Below, piece after piece: positions 50,495 through 63,300 of a stretch of DNA of 64,000 nt. Made by a program: the position numbers and the translations under genes. How positions within the stretch are numbered: the first letter of the stretch is position 1; each line of letters opens with the position of its first letter. The DNA comes from Deuterostichococcus epilithicus. Its lineage: Eukaryota; Chlorophyta; Trebouxiophyceae; Prasiolales; Stichococcaceae. The notes under the pieces are model-generated. The model saw only the letters and a program-made list of their open reading frames with translations. It had not been told where the DNA came from and did no database searches. The stretch covers positions 1,736,012-1,800,011 of the forward strand of contig JAVTLE010000004.1 in NCBI GenBank assembly GCA_033439295.1. Reading direction: 5' to 3'.

Positions 50495-53400
50495 ATGTCT
50501 GCTGCGACTCCTTTGGCCGCACAGCCTACTCACTCGTTGGTGCAACGCAGGCGACCCTCGCTTCCAGCACGGCATGCAGCGCATCCGCGGCACCAGGCAC
50601 GGCGGCGGACGCCCTGCGCCGCTGCGACGGAGGACTTCAGCGGCGGCCGCGGCGACGACGTCTCGGCAGAGGCGTCCTACGTGGGCGAGCCCGTCGACGC
50701 CGACTTCGACGTGAAGACGGATGCCGCGGCCGGCGGCCGCGAGGCCGGCGGCAGCGGCGACGAGAACGAGGGCGACGCCGGGGAGATGACGCCAGAGCAG
50801 CAGGCGCAGTACCAGGCGATGGTCGAAGAGATGCAGGCGGCCGCCGAGGAGCAGATGCACGTAAGTTTTCATTCACCACATACATGTTCACCACAACATG
50901 ATACTCCACTCCGCCTGCCAGCAGGGTGCAGCAGCGCCCAGTTAATGGTTCGCATGTGCATCGTGCGGGCTGGAAAGTCTAGGGGCGACCAGGGAGTCCC
51001 CAGCTTGCTGGATGCTGAATCTGAGGCGGCCATGATGGAGTCTTGCCACCACTGATTCCTCCCGTATCGCAACCGCCTGTCGCGACCCCGCATGCGGCAG
51101 TGGCTGTCAGAACCGACAGGCGCCTCCAGCAGTGGCCGGAGCCCGCACCAGCACAGCCCGCTGCAGCGCGCCAGCGACCGCAAAGCCACGGGCTCTCGGT
51201 CACCAGACCCAGGAGCCGACCGCTAAAAAACTTGCAGGAGATGGGCGGCATGCCGGCGGTCGGCAACCTGGCGGATTTTGACGATGAGGACGGCAGCGAC
51301 GAGGAGGATGGGGAGCAACAAGCGCACATCCGAGGCGCCGGCTACACGCCATGGGACTTCGTGGAGCTCTCCGAGGAACAAATCAAGCACGAGGTGGGCG
51401 CCGCAGCCTGCGTGCCTTGTAGCGGGTGGGCAGATGTACGCAACCTCCCGTTGCAGAGAAAGTCGAGCGCACGACCTTCCGAGGGTCGGCTGGCATGGTC
51501 GCGAGTGGCCTGCAACACAGCGCTGCACTTACAGAATCTGGATTGGAGCGCATGCGAGGCTTGTTTCTCACATTCCAGCAGCAGGCGACGGTGACAGTGG
51601 AGGCACCATTGAAGACGGTCTGTGCTGCAATTGTGCTTGCTTGCTTGCTTTCAAGCAAGGCACCCACTGCGAATGCTTGCCAACCTTGTGAATGACGCAT
51701 GCACAGGTGGCGGTCACTGTGGATGCGCCGCTGGAAAAGTGTTACGAGATCTGGGCCGACCGCATCAACTACTGCCAGTGGTTCAACCTCATCCAGGAGG
51801 TGCGCGCCCCTCTCTTGGCTCAAGATGCTTTTGGGCGCCCCAGCATGGTTGACTCGTCAGCGGCTTGGCGACATACAGGACATGGTGAACTCCTGTTCTT
51901 ACTTGAGATTCAAGCTTCAACTGTTACTTTTCAGGCTTCAACTGTTCACTCTGCCGCAGATGGGCGTCATGCCGGATGACGACCCAGAGATGGACGAGCG
52001 CTTCTGCCTGCTGCGCATCATGTACCAGTGGGGTGCGTTGCCTGTGCGTGCATGACCGGGTTGAGGCTCCGTTGCTGCTGACACGGTCGCCGTGCAGCGT
52101 GAAGCTGCCCTGCAGCAGCATGGGGGCTTCCCGCAACGCGGACAGCGGCGGCCCTTGACGCATGGCATCTGAAGGGAGCCCACACACCCTCCACACACAG
52201 AGCCCCTGTCCCCCGATAGCATCTAAACCCCACACGCATGCCCGGTTTGCCAGCACTCTATCTGCGCGCTTTTATGGAGCGCCCCATCGCGGTGTCGCTC
52301 AGGGTTTAGGCTACTGTGGTCTCTCGCTTCAAAGTCTCAAACCGCGAACTCCCGCAGGCATGACGCCGGAGCTGCAGGCGATCATGGCGCGCACCGACCC
52401 GGTGCTGTTTGAAGATTTAGGGCGGTGCGGTCTCTGAATTTAACTCTCAAACTGCAACCTCCCGCAGGCATGACGCCGACGCTGGAGCTGCGGGCATTGA
52501 TGGAGCGCACGGACATGGTGCTGCAGCAGGACAAGGGCCTGATCGTGGAGGAGTCCGTGGAAGGGCTGCCGCTGGTGGGGGTTGCCGTCTTCCGGCGGGC
52601 GGACGCGGGTGGCCGCCAGCGCACGCAGGTCACCCTGCAGCTGGCATACTACCTGCCAGGTGGGCTTTCGTCGCCTCACTTGCTCTGCTTCTAGGGTTCA
52701 GGGTTTAGAGGTCACTCTTCACTCTAGGACGGACACGGGACCCAGCCGTGTGCTAGGCACGGTCATTCTGCAGCTGGCCGGTTACCTGCCAGGTGGGCTC
52801 GTCGTCATTACTCACTCCACATACATGCCGGCGGCACGCCCCGCACGCACTTCACGATGAAGCTGGTGTACTGTCTGCCATTTGCATGGCAGCAAGACTC
52901 TCGTGATCGGTGCTGAGCTGTCTTTGTCGAGCTTCATCCACTCTCACAGGCTCCGGCTGTATACTCTCTCCTCCCATGGGCTCTCCCTGAAGGAAAGGGG
53001 GAGCAGTATCAGGAAGCAGGTTCTGTCAGAAGCTGCACAGCTGCCGCTTTGCTGCAAACCAGCGGCGTGAGGGCCGCAAGAGGTAGGCGGCGCCGCAGAT
53101 GCGCAGCGCATCTGCGGCTCCTTCTCCTTCTCGAGGCGCCCTATCGCAGCCGCAGACAGACTGCCTGCGCTCGCGTGCACGAGCCGCACACCCCGCCAAA
53201 GCACAGCCAAAAGATGTGCCGCCGCCCTGCATTCAGCCGTCCTGCAGTCCGGCAGAGGGCGGCTGTTGGCAGTCCCTCGCCTGCACCGCGGCAAGCTGGT
53301 GACCGTCTTCGGGGCTGCTGGAACCGCTGCTCTGAAAACGGAAAAGCTGACCTGGCCGCTGCGTCCCGCCCCCCTTGCAGCCAGCCTGAAGAACTGTGCT

Positions 53401-55568
53401 GCCGCTGGCAGCGGTCTGACAGCCTGCCCTTTTGCCAGTACTAGAAGAACTTAAAAGCAATCTTACCGTCCGTGGCTTGCAGCCAGGTGGAAATACCCTG
53501 GGGGCATACCGTGCGTCCTGAGTCACGTCAACGACATCCTGGGCGCCCTCACTCATGCCTTCGCAGCCCTTTGGGGATTCGTATTGCAGCCAACCACAGC
53601 AAAATGCTGAAATGCCGCCTTCGCTGCCCTGTTCTGCAGCCAACCTGAAGGACTTTGTCGGCGTCGTCGGCGTGTACGGCCACGTCAACGACATCCTGGG
53701 CGCCAACATGCTCGCGTATGCGGGCTTTGTGGAGAACAACAGTCTGGAGGACATCCAGAAGGCGAGGTCGGAGGCGCGGATCGCTGCAGAGGCGGCCGTC
53801 GAGGAGAACTGGGCGACCTACGACGTGCGCGCTTCATTCCGTGCCTCGTCATCTCCGCTGCCTCTCCCCCCTCCTCGCCCTGCGCGCTGGGCGCGCTGCT
53901 AAACCAAATGCCAGCTCGAGGATGCTCCTGCCGGATCAACTGTTCGGATGGCCCGCTGCTTGCGTGCCGCAGAAAAACCTGGCGGCGGCGGAGGCAGAGC
54001 TCGAGCGCATGAAGGCAGACGGGTCGCTGGAGCGCGAGCGAGCTGCGTATGCGGCCGACATGGAGGCCGCCGAGATGGCGGGGGCGGCTGCGGCCGGCGG
54101 CGGCGCTGCGGGAAACAGGCGGCTCACTGAGGCGCAGGCGACAGCGCAGGAGCGGCGGCGCCAGGTGGGGGCCGTTCAGGGTTCAGGGTTTGTACCCAGC
54201 ACTGGGTACCAACTTGAACAGTCGGTCCTGCATCCTGGCCGACTCGTGGCATGCGCGGGCAGCCCGACAGCTGACAGCGGAATGCATGGGGTGGCGGGAG
54301 AGACTGCCACTGCCGTCATTGCCTCCTGCGGGGCGATTGCGCCGGTGGAGCGAGGAGGGCCTGCAGCACGGAGGAGCCACGTGAACGGGCTGCACGACAT
54401 GAGCAACCGCAAGAACAGCGCTTGTTCTCCGGAGGTGTCGATGGCTAAGGGCAGGTGGTCTCTGGTTGAGGGTTTCCAGGCGCTCCGGCAGCGGAGGGCG
54501 CAGGGCGTGCAGCAGCGGCGCTCGGCCCAGCAGCCGACTTCTGACGCTTCGTTTTCCACGCCCTGCCGCACCTATAGACTGCCAGACCCATCACCCTGTA
54601 AGGCAAAAGCCGCGTGCAAGGCCCTCACGAAAGCCTTTCAGAAGCGTCCCGACACAGGTGGAGCGGGAGGTGTGGCAGGAGGCTGGAGGACGGGGGTGCT
54701 GGGTGGCACGCACGACCGCCGGGCTTTCGTTTCATGAAACTGTTGATTTTCAAAACTCGGAGACCTGATCACAGCTGGAGCAGGGGATGCGGCAGGAAAA
54801 GGGAGATGCAGAGGTGACACAACAAACGCACATGATTGGGGATGGCTTACGAACCTTGTTTCGTTGCTGCGCCCAAAGGTGGAGTCTGAGGTGCGTCAGG
54901 AGAAGGTGGATGCAGAGGATGCGGAGGAAGCTCGCGTGGCGCAGGCGGAAGCAGACGCGGCGACGCCCAAGCGGCGCCCAGGGCAGGTGAATGATGGGGC
55001 CATTCAATGCGGGCTGCGCCGCAATCCTGGGGCCTTCAATGGCATGGCTGTCTGCTCTTGTGCCACCCCGACAGCCAGGGTGCCTGCTGACGCTCGGCTG
55101 CAGCCTGCGGCCAGGCATCTGGTGCGGTGCAGGGTTGAGCTTCTGGCAGAGCTGGTCGCTGGACGCCGCTCTGCATGCAGCGGGTCACTGGCCGTATTGG
55201 GTGTTGCAAACACAGAGCGGCTGCAAAACGAACGCAGAGTAGCCGTCGGATGCATTGGTGCCGTCGCTTTGCCCTGTCTGAGCATTGAATTTTCGGCCAG
55301 TCACTGGTGCGCCGATGCGCTGACGCTCGCTCCTTGGTGATGGCCTCAGAAGCGGGCGGGCAAGGCCGGCACCTCCCGGGGCCGGCCGCGAAAGAACCCG
55401 GCACCCACCCCCGCGGCGAGTGAGGCCGACGCCGGCGCCGACGCCGGCGCCGACGCCGACGCCCCTGAGCTGGCTGGCGAGATTTACGATGCGTCTGCGG
55501 CCAGCGGCGACATGCGCGCGGCCGGCGGCGACGGGGACGAGGACGGTGGGAACGGCGCTGGCTTCTAG
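50495..55568 (+). CDS. SRPBCC (polyketide-cyclase/lipid-transport) protein with coiled coil and AT-hook, probably plastid
   Basis: Nine exons in phase give 527 residues: 50495-50860, 51238-51393, 51707-51799, 51960-52032, 52468-52659, 53640-53824, 53973-54164, 54879-54986, 55350-55568. The chosen start (MSAATPLAAQP) gives a Ser/Ala/Arg-rich leader like a chloroplast transit peptide. An acidic region follows (DDEDGSDEED). Then comes an SRPBCC domain at about 175-350: VTVDAPLEKCYEIWAD, NYCQWFNLIQE, ESVEGLPLVGVAVF, QLAYYLP, and the C-terminal helix NDILGANMLAYAGFVE. Proteins of this fold bind hydrophobic ligands; the land-plant members of this type are plastid proteins of unknown ligand. After it come Glu/Ala/Arg-rich coiled-coil segments (about 375-475) and a basic SRGRPRKN AT-hook-like motif near 460-470 followed by a long acidic tail. 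All introns are GT-AG, but several contain decayed copies of adjacent exon edges. Confidence 0.88.
52310..52527 (+). repeat. 110-base tandem duplication across an intron/exon border
   Basis: The acceptor and first about 60 bases of the exon at 52468 (CCCGCAGGCATGACGCCG) are preceded by an imperfect copy exactly 110 bases upstream, with its own acceptor at 52357. The upstream copy runs into TTTAGGG-like sequence instead of an open frame, so it is treated as a decayed duplicate. Confidence 0.85.
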
Positions 55569-57306
55569 GCGGCTGGGCGCCCATGCCAGTGCGAAGCGGC
55601 ACAGCACGGTGCGGCACGCTCGCCACTGGTCGTGCGCCTGCGCGTCTTCACGGATCGGATGCTCACCGGGGCGTGGGCGGCGCCCCCCCGGGGCATTGGT
55701 GCCTGGTGCAGACTGGCGTTGGATCGCTGTAGCAATGCTCCGTTGAGCAGCCATCAGCGACAACCATGCGGCAACCACCTCGTTGCCGTTGCCATGAGCG
55801 GCGGCGTGCTGCTATTTTCGTGGTGCAAGGCTGACATTCTATGTGCGAGGGATGATTCCGTCCAGCAGCTGTTTCGTCCTGCTCGACGATCGCACCCGAT
55901 GTCAAATGTTGTGCTGTACAGCCTGGCAGAGTTCAGGAAGACCTAGATACCTGAGCATGCCTCAAGGCACCTGTACTTGAGGCACCTGTACTACAGTTAC
56001 AAATCGGTGCGCTCTCTCCAGCCAAGCCCTCTACCTATTCGCCGTTCGGCCGTTGCCACTCATACGCGTCACTAAAGTCGTAACTCAGGTCTCTAGATTT
56101 GTGCGCTGCCTGCAGCAGCAGCGGGCAGGTAAGAATAAGCGACCGCATGTGTACGCACTGCTCTGCTAAAGCGTGCACAGCCTGAAAGTCGAACAGTCAG
56201 CCGCCGCCATGATAGTTCGAAACTGATGATGATCAGAGAGGGACTGGGCGAATTTGTGCAAATGGCTGCGGCGCATCAGCTCTGGCGTTGGGCAGCGGCC
56301 CGGCCCCTGCGGCCCGCCGCCAAGACAGCTCGGTTTGCTTTGCACGGCATTACATCTCTGGCTCAGGGAAGCATGAGCAGACTAGAAGGGGGGTAGGGCG
56401 GAGACAGCTCGCGGCAAAATGTCAGCGCAGTTTGAAAGGAGTCCAAAATTTGTTAAAATATATATTTGTTTAATTTGCTAGCGTGTATGCAACGTTCATA
56501 CCCCGGCTAACATACCCAGCTCCATCAGAACCTGGAAGTCAAGCGCCGGTGGGCGTCGTTAGTAGTGCCATGGGGGACCTGGCGCGAATCCGACGTGACG
56601 TTGTGTTTTGTTTAAAGCTATCATGGTCTGCAGTAGGCACAAGGTCTGCAGGTACGAGACAAGGCACAGGACAGGAGGTGCTGGACGGAGGATGTGCATG
56701 CATGATGTTAGTGGCGAGGTATGTAGACAGATTGATACGAAAGCCTGCCTCCTCTGGCGGCAGAGCATTTGAGGCAAATTCAGTTGATCTTGGAGGTTGC
56801 CGCAGGCAAATGGAGCTAGCACCGACTCGCTGATAGGTGAGCTTCACCACAGTAGCACGCCGCACCATTTACGAAGGCAATTGCTGCTCTAGAGAAGATT
56901 GAGATTGGTCAGCTAGAGGTTCAAGACGAATCATTGCTAGCAGATAGAACACACTGCCGAGCCTGTGCCCTTCCGATATACATCCTTGCACGCTCCGTCC
57001 AAGACCATTTCTTGTTCCATTCAAGCTTCCACGTCCTCACCCATGGAACGTATGAACGCCGACGGCTAAAGACTCGACCAGCCAGTGCTCCTCATCAAGC
57101 ACGCGCCATTGCAAACGCCACAACCGACGGTTACCCGTCGGCTGCTCTTCGAGCCCCTGAGCGGGGCCTGCTCACCTGTGCGTGCACAGCGGCACACAGG
57201 CGGACGTCTGAGTTCATGTTGCACACGGACCTGCCTGCCCGGCGGGCAAAGAATAATATAATGCCGCAGTGGAACGCTGTGTAAAGACGCCCCGTCGCGG
57301 GAATGC
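55569..57306. other. Convergent intergenic region, AT-richer
   Basis: Lies between the 3' ends of the SRPBCC gene and the W-rich zinc-knuckle gene. It is clearly less GC-rich than the genes, with an AT-rich core near 56440-56480. A short palindromic phrase (CTCAAGGCACCTGTACTTGA) lies near 55962-55981, next to a second GAGGCACCTGTACT copy. No gene recognised. Confidence 0.45.
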
Positions 57307-60300
57307 TCACGATGCCGCCTGTGGGAACAGGTGCTCGAAGGCAGACTCTGCCCCCGCAGCAGCGGGCTGTGCATGCTGCAGCGGCGGCGACAGGTGCAGT
57401 GGGCGGCTGATGGGTGGTGGGCGAATGGGCGGTGGGCGCTGTATCCTGGTCTGCCCATCGGCGAGCCTGGATGCATCGAAGCAGTGCAGCTTTTAAGCCT
57501 GATCAGCAGTCACACGATACGAAACCTGCCATCACATGCACCCGGCCAACATCAGCAGCAGGGTAGGGTGCTGGGTCGCGGCGGCACATAGGATTCAGGG
57601 TTCGGGGTACAGCGCACCGGCCGATGTACTGGCGGAAGTCCTCGTTGCTCTGGATGGCCGCGCCGCCGTGGCCGTGCGAGCCGGACGGCTGCAGGCGGGT
57701 GTGAACAGAGGCCTCTTCAGGGTTTAGGGGTTTAAGGTTCTGAGATGACTGACTGACCGAGACGCAACGCAATGACGAGGCCGCAATGTCGGCCCCGGGC
57801 GTGACTCGGATGCAGGACTTGATGCCGCCCGGAGGTGATGGCAGTTCAGCTGTCTTGTGGACAGGCGTCGCTGCGCCGCCGGTGGCGGCAACACGGTGTG
57901 CAGCCATTGGCACAGAAGTCCCAGCCGGAAACTGCAGGAGGGAAGACATCATGCCTGGTAGGAGTTGTCGGCGTGCGCCCTGCCCGGGGCGTCGTCGCCA
58001 GAGCCGTAGCCCCAGCCGCCGCCGCCGCCAGTCTCGGCGGCGCCCCAGCCGGCATCATCCGCCGGCCCCACTGCCGCAGCGTAGCCGCCCTGCTGCTGCT
58101 GTTGCTGCGGCGCCTGCGCCTGCGCCTGCGCGCAACGCACCTCACAGCATGTGAGCGGGAGCAGAGCCAGATGCGCGCCAGCTGGAGCGCCGAAACCTTG
58201 GCGGTCATCGACTGGATGCCTATTGCCAGCCACCAGCTGACAGCCGGCCGCCCTGCTGAGGGCTGAGTGTGAAACTGCCCGCAGCGCACGCCCTGCCCGA
58301 ATCCGACTGCCAAAACAATCGCCAGCAGGATGGGTGCCACACCTGGCTGGCCTCGGGCCAGGACTGCTGCGCATATGACCCGCTGTCCCAGCCGCCGCCG
58401 GCGGGCTGCTGCCCGCCGTACGACTGCTGCTGCTGCTGCGGCGGCGGCTGCTGCTGCTGCTGCGGCGGGGCGCTAGAGTCCCACCCGCCGCTGTGCTGCT
58501 GGCTGTCATAGTGCTGCTGGCCGTCAGACTGCCGTTGCTGCTGCTGCTGCTGCTGCGGGTGGTCCCACCCATTGGCGGCCCAGGGGTCGCCGCTTGCCGG
58601 CTGCGGCGGCGCCGCGGCGCCTGCGATCGCCGGCGCCCAGGTGTAGTCCTCCTGCGCCGCCTGCCGGCCACGGCAACGCGCGTCGGCAGGGTTGGACTTT
58701 AGCGTTGGACTTGACCTTTCGAAGATGATGGTGCAGTTGATAGGAGACAGGAGAGAAACCTCAGGGTCGAGGGTTTGGGGCAGTGTATGGTCCAGGTGCA
58801 GGTGTGACCATCCACACATGACATCCACCATGTGCCCACATGACGCAGGTCAGGGTCAGCACCTGCTGCGCCGCCTGCGGCGGCGGCGCCTCCCAGCTCT
58901 GCGATGCATCTGTCTGGCCCGCCTGTAACCAGCACGCAGCGGCGGCGCACTCAGCCGAGTGCACAGACCAGCCTCACAGTCAGTTCTGCCACCGCCCCCA
59001 TCGGATCCCGCCCCAGCTGAAAGCAGCTGCACGTGGAAGGCTTGGCGGCAAACACATGGTGGCGGCGCAGCGCTACATGCATGGCAGCTCCCGCGAGCGG
59101 GAGCCTCTGTGTGCCACGCCATGCTGCAGGGCGACAGCATGTCCTGGAGTAGGCATGAATTTCAACGTCTGCCACGCGCCCATTTTTGCCGCAAAAAGTC
59201 CTGTTCCGAACCTCCTGTGCCAAACGACCGTTTCTGCACATCGTGCGGCGGGTGCCGGGTCTGCCGCCATGGGCAGCCGTCGCGGACTCGAGAGAAGTTT
59301 GCACCTGGGCATCAAGGTAGGAGGCGTCCGCGGCGGGCGCCAGCGCCTCTGGCGGGATCTGCCACCCGTCGGCGTCCAGCTGAGGCTCAGCGGCGGCGGC
59401 AGGCGGCGGGACGTGCGTGCCGGTGCCCTGCTGCTGCGGGATCCAGGTGTCCTGCGGGCAGGCGGCGCAAGGTTATGGTCGCTGCCTGCTGCCGCTGCGA
59501 GGTTGTGGTCGTTGCCTGTTGCCGCTGCGCTTTGAGGGTTTAGGGTTCCGAAGCCTGCGAACCTGGTGCAGGACAGATGCGCTCGGGTTGGATGGCAGGG
59601 GTGGGTGGGTGCAGCCCGGTCGCTAGAAAAGCGGTTGCCCATGTGGCAGAGTGCCTGCTTGGCACGCTGACATGAGCTGCCAGAGCACCTCCACCCGCAC
59701 GCCTCCCAGTTACGGCTATGCTGGAGAGTGCACCGGCAGAACCGCTGTCGACATACCACATGCCGCATATCGCTCGAGTCCATGCTGCAGTTCCCGCGCA
59801 CCTGCTGGCATCCTATGTGTCTCGACATGAGGTGGTTTTGCCAACGGCAGCCGCACCTGTTGCGGCTGGGCGGCGGCGGCTGCCTCCTCAGTCCACTCTG
59901 GCGTCCAGGGATCGCCGCCACCGGCCGCCGCCGCCGCTGCTGGGGCAGAGCCGTTGTTCTCGGTCCAGTCAGGGTCCCAGCTGTTGCCTGCAATGCAGAG
60001 AGGCGGAATTGGGAAGCAGCACGCTGGCACGAGCAGTCGTTGGCAGGCTGCGCAGCTGTGAGCGACCTGGTTGGAGACTGGCCTAGCAATGCCAGGCTGG
60101 AAGCACCGCCCTGGAACGGAGCCCCTGCATATTCCTACGAAGGGAGCACCGACGCCCCGAGCTGTTGCACGAATGTTGGAAGACGCTGCTGAAGTGCCTG
60201 GAGGCCTGCCAGGAGCTGCACCTTGAACCTGAGTCGCTGCACGATTGCCTTGCTGCAATGCGACAGCCCAGGACTGGGCCAGCGCAGTCAGAGGCTCACC

Positions 60301-63300
60301 TCCCCCCGCCGGCGCTGCCTCACCCCAGCTGGCATCGGCCGCTGCGCCGCCGGCGCCGTCGTCCCACCCGTTCTCCCCGGTACTGCCCTTGTAGGAGGGC
60401 ATTGCCGCGGCGCTGTCGTACACCTGCGCGGCGAGCCTGCCGGAGTCTGAGAGCATCCAGGGCACGAGGCGTCGTCAAATGCATTGAAACGGTCATCAGG
60501 GGTTGCGGAACCCGTCTGAAACCTAGCTTGCGCTTGTCCCTGGGCGTGATCCTCGCGATGTACCTACCCTGTGCCGCTCAGATTTGGGCGCCACTGCTGC
60601 AGATGAGGCTCGAACGTGGGAGGATGAGCTCGTCTCAGCGCAGCCCAGCTGCTGGCCAGTACAGGACGGCCCCTCGACAGATGTGACCTCGTCACAGACT
60701 GACCGCCCAGGAGGCCTCATTGGCAGCAGACCAGAAGTTGTCGTGGCAGACGAGAAGGCGCATGTTCAGTACCCGGCAAACTGACTATGATGAGCAAGGT
60801 GAATGAATACTGAAACCCGTCCCAGGTGGCGCACTCTGCTTCAGCGCTCCGAGCGCAGCAGACCGCTGCTCCCACCCGCGCGACTCGCACCTGGTGCTTG
60901 GAGGGGCAGTCGCGAGCGATGTGCCCCGCCTGGCCGCACTGGTAGCAGGCGCGGTCGCCGCCGCCGCCGCGGCCGTAGGGCTCGTACGGCGGCAGCGCCG
61001 CCACCGCCTCCTTCTCGCGCTGCCGCGCCTCCTGCGATGCCTGCGGCCGGCAACAGTTTAGGGTTCAGGGTTCAAGCAGTTGGGTTCGTGCGGTTCGCAG
61101 TCGCTCGCGAGCCGCCGTCAGCAGGCGGGCCTCTGCCGCGCATTGGCATAGACGAGTTCACCGGCGCGGTGTTGCTGCCCTCCATGCTGCAGAGCCATGC
61201 TGCACCACAGCCATGCTGCAGCGCCACTCCCGACCAACAGGACACAAAAATGGAGTGGTCCCCGTGCCCGATCCCTCACCCGAATGAACGCTCATGTGAG
61301 GGCAGGCTGTGCACCTGGCGCACGGGAGCCTTCAGCCACACATGCAGGCTCCAGACCGCAGCCTTGCTGCGACTGAGGCGTGCACCGCAGCACCCGACAG
61401 CCCCTGCCGCTGACCTGGATGAGGTCCTCCGAGGGCAGTCCGTAGGCCTCGTGCATGGAGGCTTCCAGCGCCAGGCTGAGCTGGCGGGCCTCCTCCAGCG
61501 CCACCTCGTCACGCCACTCCGCCATGCTCATGTGCGCCGGCGGCGGGCCCCTGCGGCGGCAGGCCCAGACCCTGATCTCCTGTCCGTGGGCGGCAGCGGC
61601 GGAGGTCCCACACGCACGTGGCTCTGAGGTGCACACACGCAAATGCCCGAGGCCGAAGGTGCAATGCGGTTGAGCATACAGCCGGGGGCCCGCTAAACCT
61701 GACCCCTGGTGCCGGGCAGCGAGCGTGCCAAAGGTGCCCCCGCAAGCTGGCAGCACAGTTTTCGAGGCCACTTCCAGGCAGCTGGGGGAACGCTCCGGAA
61801 AGCGTGTCAGGGCGCGCACATGGGATTGAGCACGAAGCCGCGCGGCCCAGACGGCCGGTTGGCGGGCGCCTGCCGTGCCAGCTCCTCGGAGACGGACACC
61901 GTGTGCTGCTTCACCGGCAGCGTGCGCGAGCGGCCGGGTGGCGGCCGCGGGCGCGCCCCGTTGGGGGCAGCCTGCGTGGGAGGGGAGGAATGGATCGTAC
62001 AGGGATGGTTGGAGCGGGGTAGGACGGCAGCGGCGGCTGACTTGGCGGCGGACAGGGGCTGCATGAGAGGTGTTTGGCCCTGATGCATGCTGTTCCCGTG
62101 GCGGCGTGAGGCTAGGACATCTCCACGAATGTCGGCGGAGACTCTGCAATAGGTCTTCGCGCCAGCCACGGCTGGCGCGAGGTGCCGGCCGCAATGGGAG
62201 CAGACTTCCTTGCCCGAGGCTCCACACCAGATTCAGTTTCAGCCGCACCTTCTTCTCCGCCTTCGGCGGGCCCTTGGGCGCCACCCTGGCTTTTTCCTTG
62301 TCGTAGTCCGCGGCCGCTGCCGCCAGTGCCGCCTGGATCGCCTTGTCCTTCTCCTTCTCCGCCTGTTGAGAGCGCAGTTTAGGGTTCTCAGGCTTATTGC
62401 AGAGGGGTCACGCCCGCCTGGGGCGGCTTGTGCGATGTGCACAGAAGCGCGGCGGCGGTGTCGCCCCTGGATCGCCTTGTCCCCCACCATCTCCGTCTGC
62501 AGAGCTGCACATGCCAGACGGTCAAGCCTGATCAGAAGTCGACCGGATTGTCTTGTCGTTCGCCTTTTCGTTCTCCACCTGTTGTGACGAGGCTTCAGGA
62601 ACGCTCTCGAGCTGCTGCGCGAAATTGTTCCTGTTTTGGGTACAATTCCGATCAACTCCTCGAAAGCAATCCTGTCTCGAACAGGTTGGGACGATTGAGC
62701 AGGCACTGTGCTTGCATTTGTGTCGAGCGAGTGGCATTGAGCACGTGGTCAGCGGCTGCTGCCGTACACGCCGCCTGGGTCGCCTCGTCATTCTCTGCAT
62801 TTCGTGGACATTTGAATGGGGCTCGCTTCTGGGCCGTCATGCAGCGCTTGGTGGGGCTGGCGTGGCAGGTTCCAGGCAGGCGCACCTGCTCGCACGGAAA
62901 TCGAGGCCCAAGAAACTATCTGGCGCAAGGTGGAATTGCGCTGGTGTGTGGCGCGCTGCCGGCGTGCCAACACAACACTACTGGGAGCTGGGCCCCAGGA
63001 AGGCGTGCATGGTTCCATCGGCAGCGGCGGCGCGGCAAGGCGGTTCACTCCTGCTCCCATCCCCCTCCATCAGAGAAGGAGTCACCTCCATGCGCTCACG
63101 CTCGGCTTCCATGACCTCCTCCGCGCTCAGCGCCGGGCCGGAGGACGCCTTGCGCGCCGCCCGCTTCGCATCCGGGTCCTATGCGAAAAGAGGGGGTGTC
63201 GCAAGGCGGTCAGGAGCACATTTGTGGTGCGGATCGTGCGAGGAGGGTGTAGGGACCCGGACATGCCTCTGCACCCGAACGTGCTGCGGGGCGGACAGGG

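Noticed and set aside
52358-52435. Upstream copy of the 52468 exon edge as a real extra exon
   Set aside because: Using it would break phase, and it runs into telomere-like sequence without a usable donor.
57948-57955. TGA just after 57955 as the true stop of the W-rich gene
   Set aside because: Not excluded, but a GC donor at that point joins in phase to two further exons with a convincing end (SAFEHLFPQAAS), so the longer model was preferred.
1965-62395. Telomere-like repeats as evidence of a chromosome end or fusion
   Set aside because: The runs are short, degenerate, dispersed and tied to splice sites, not a long array.
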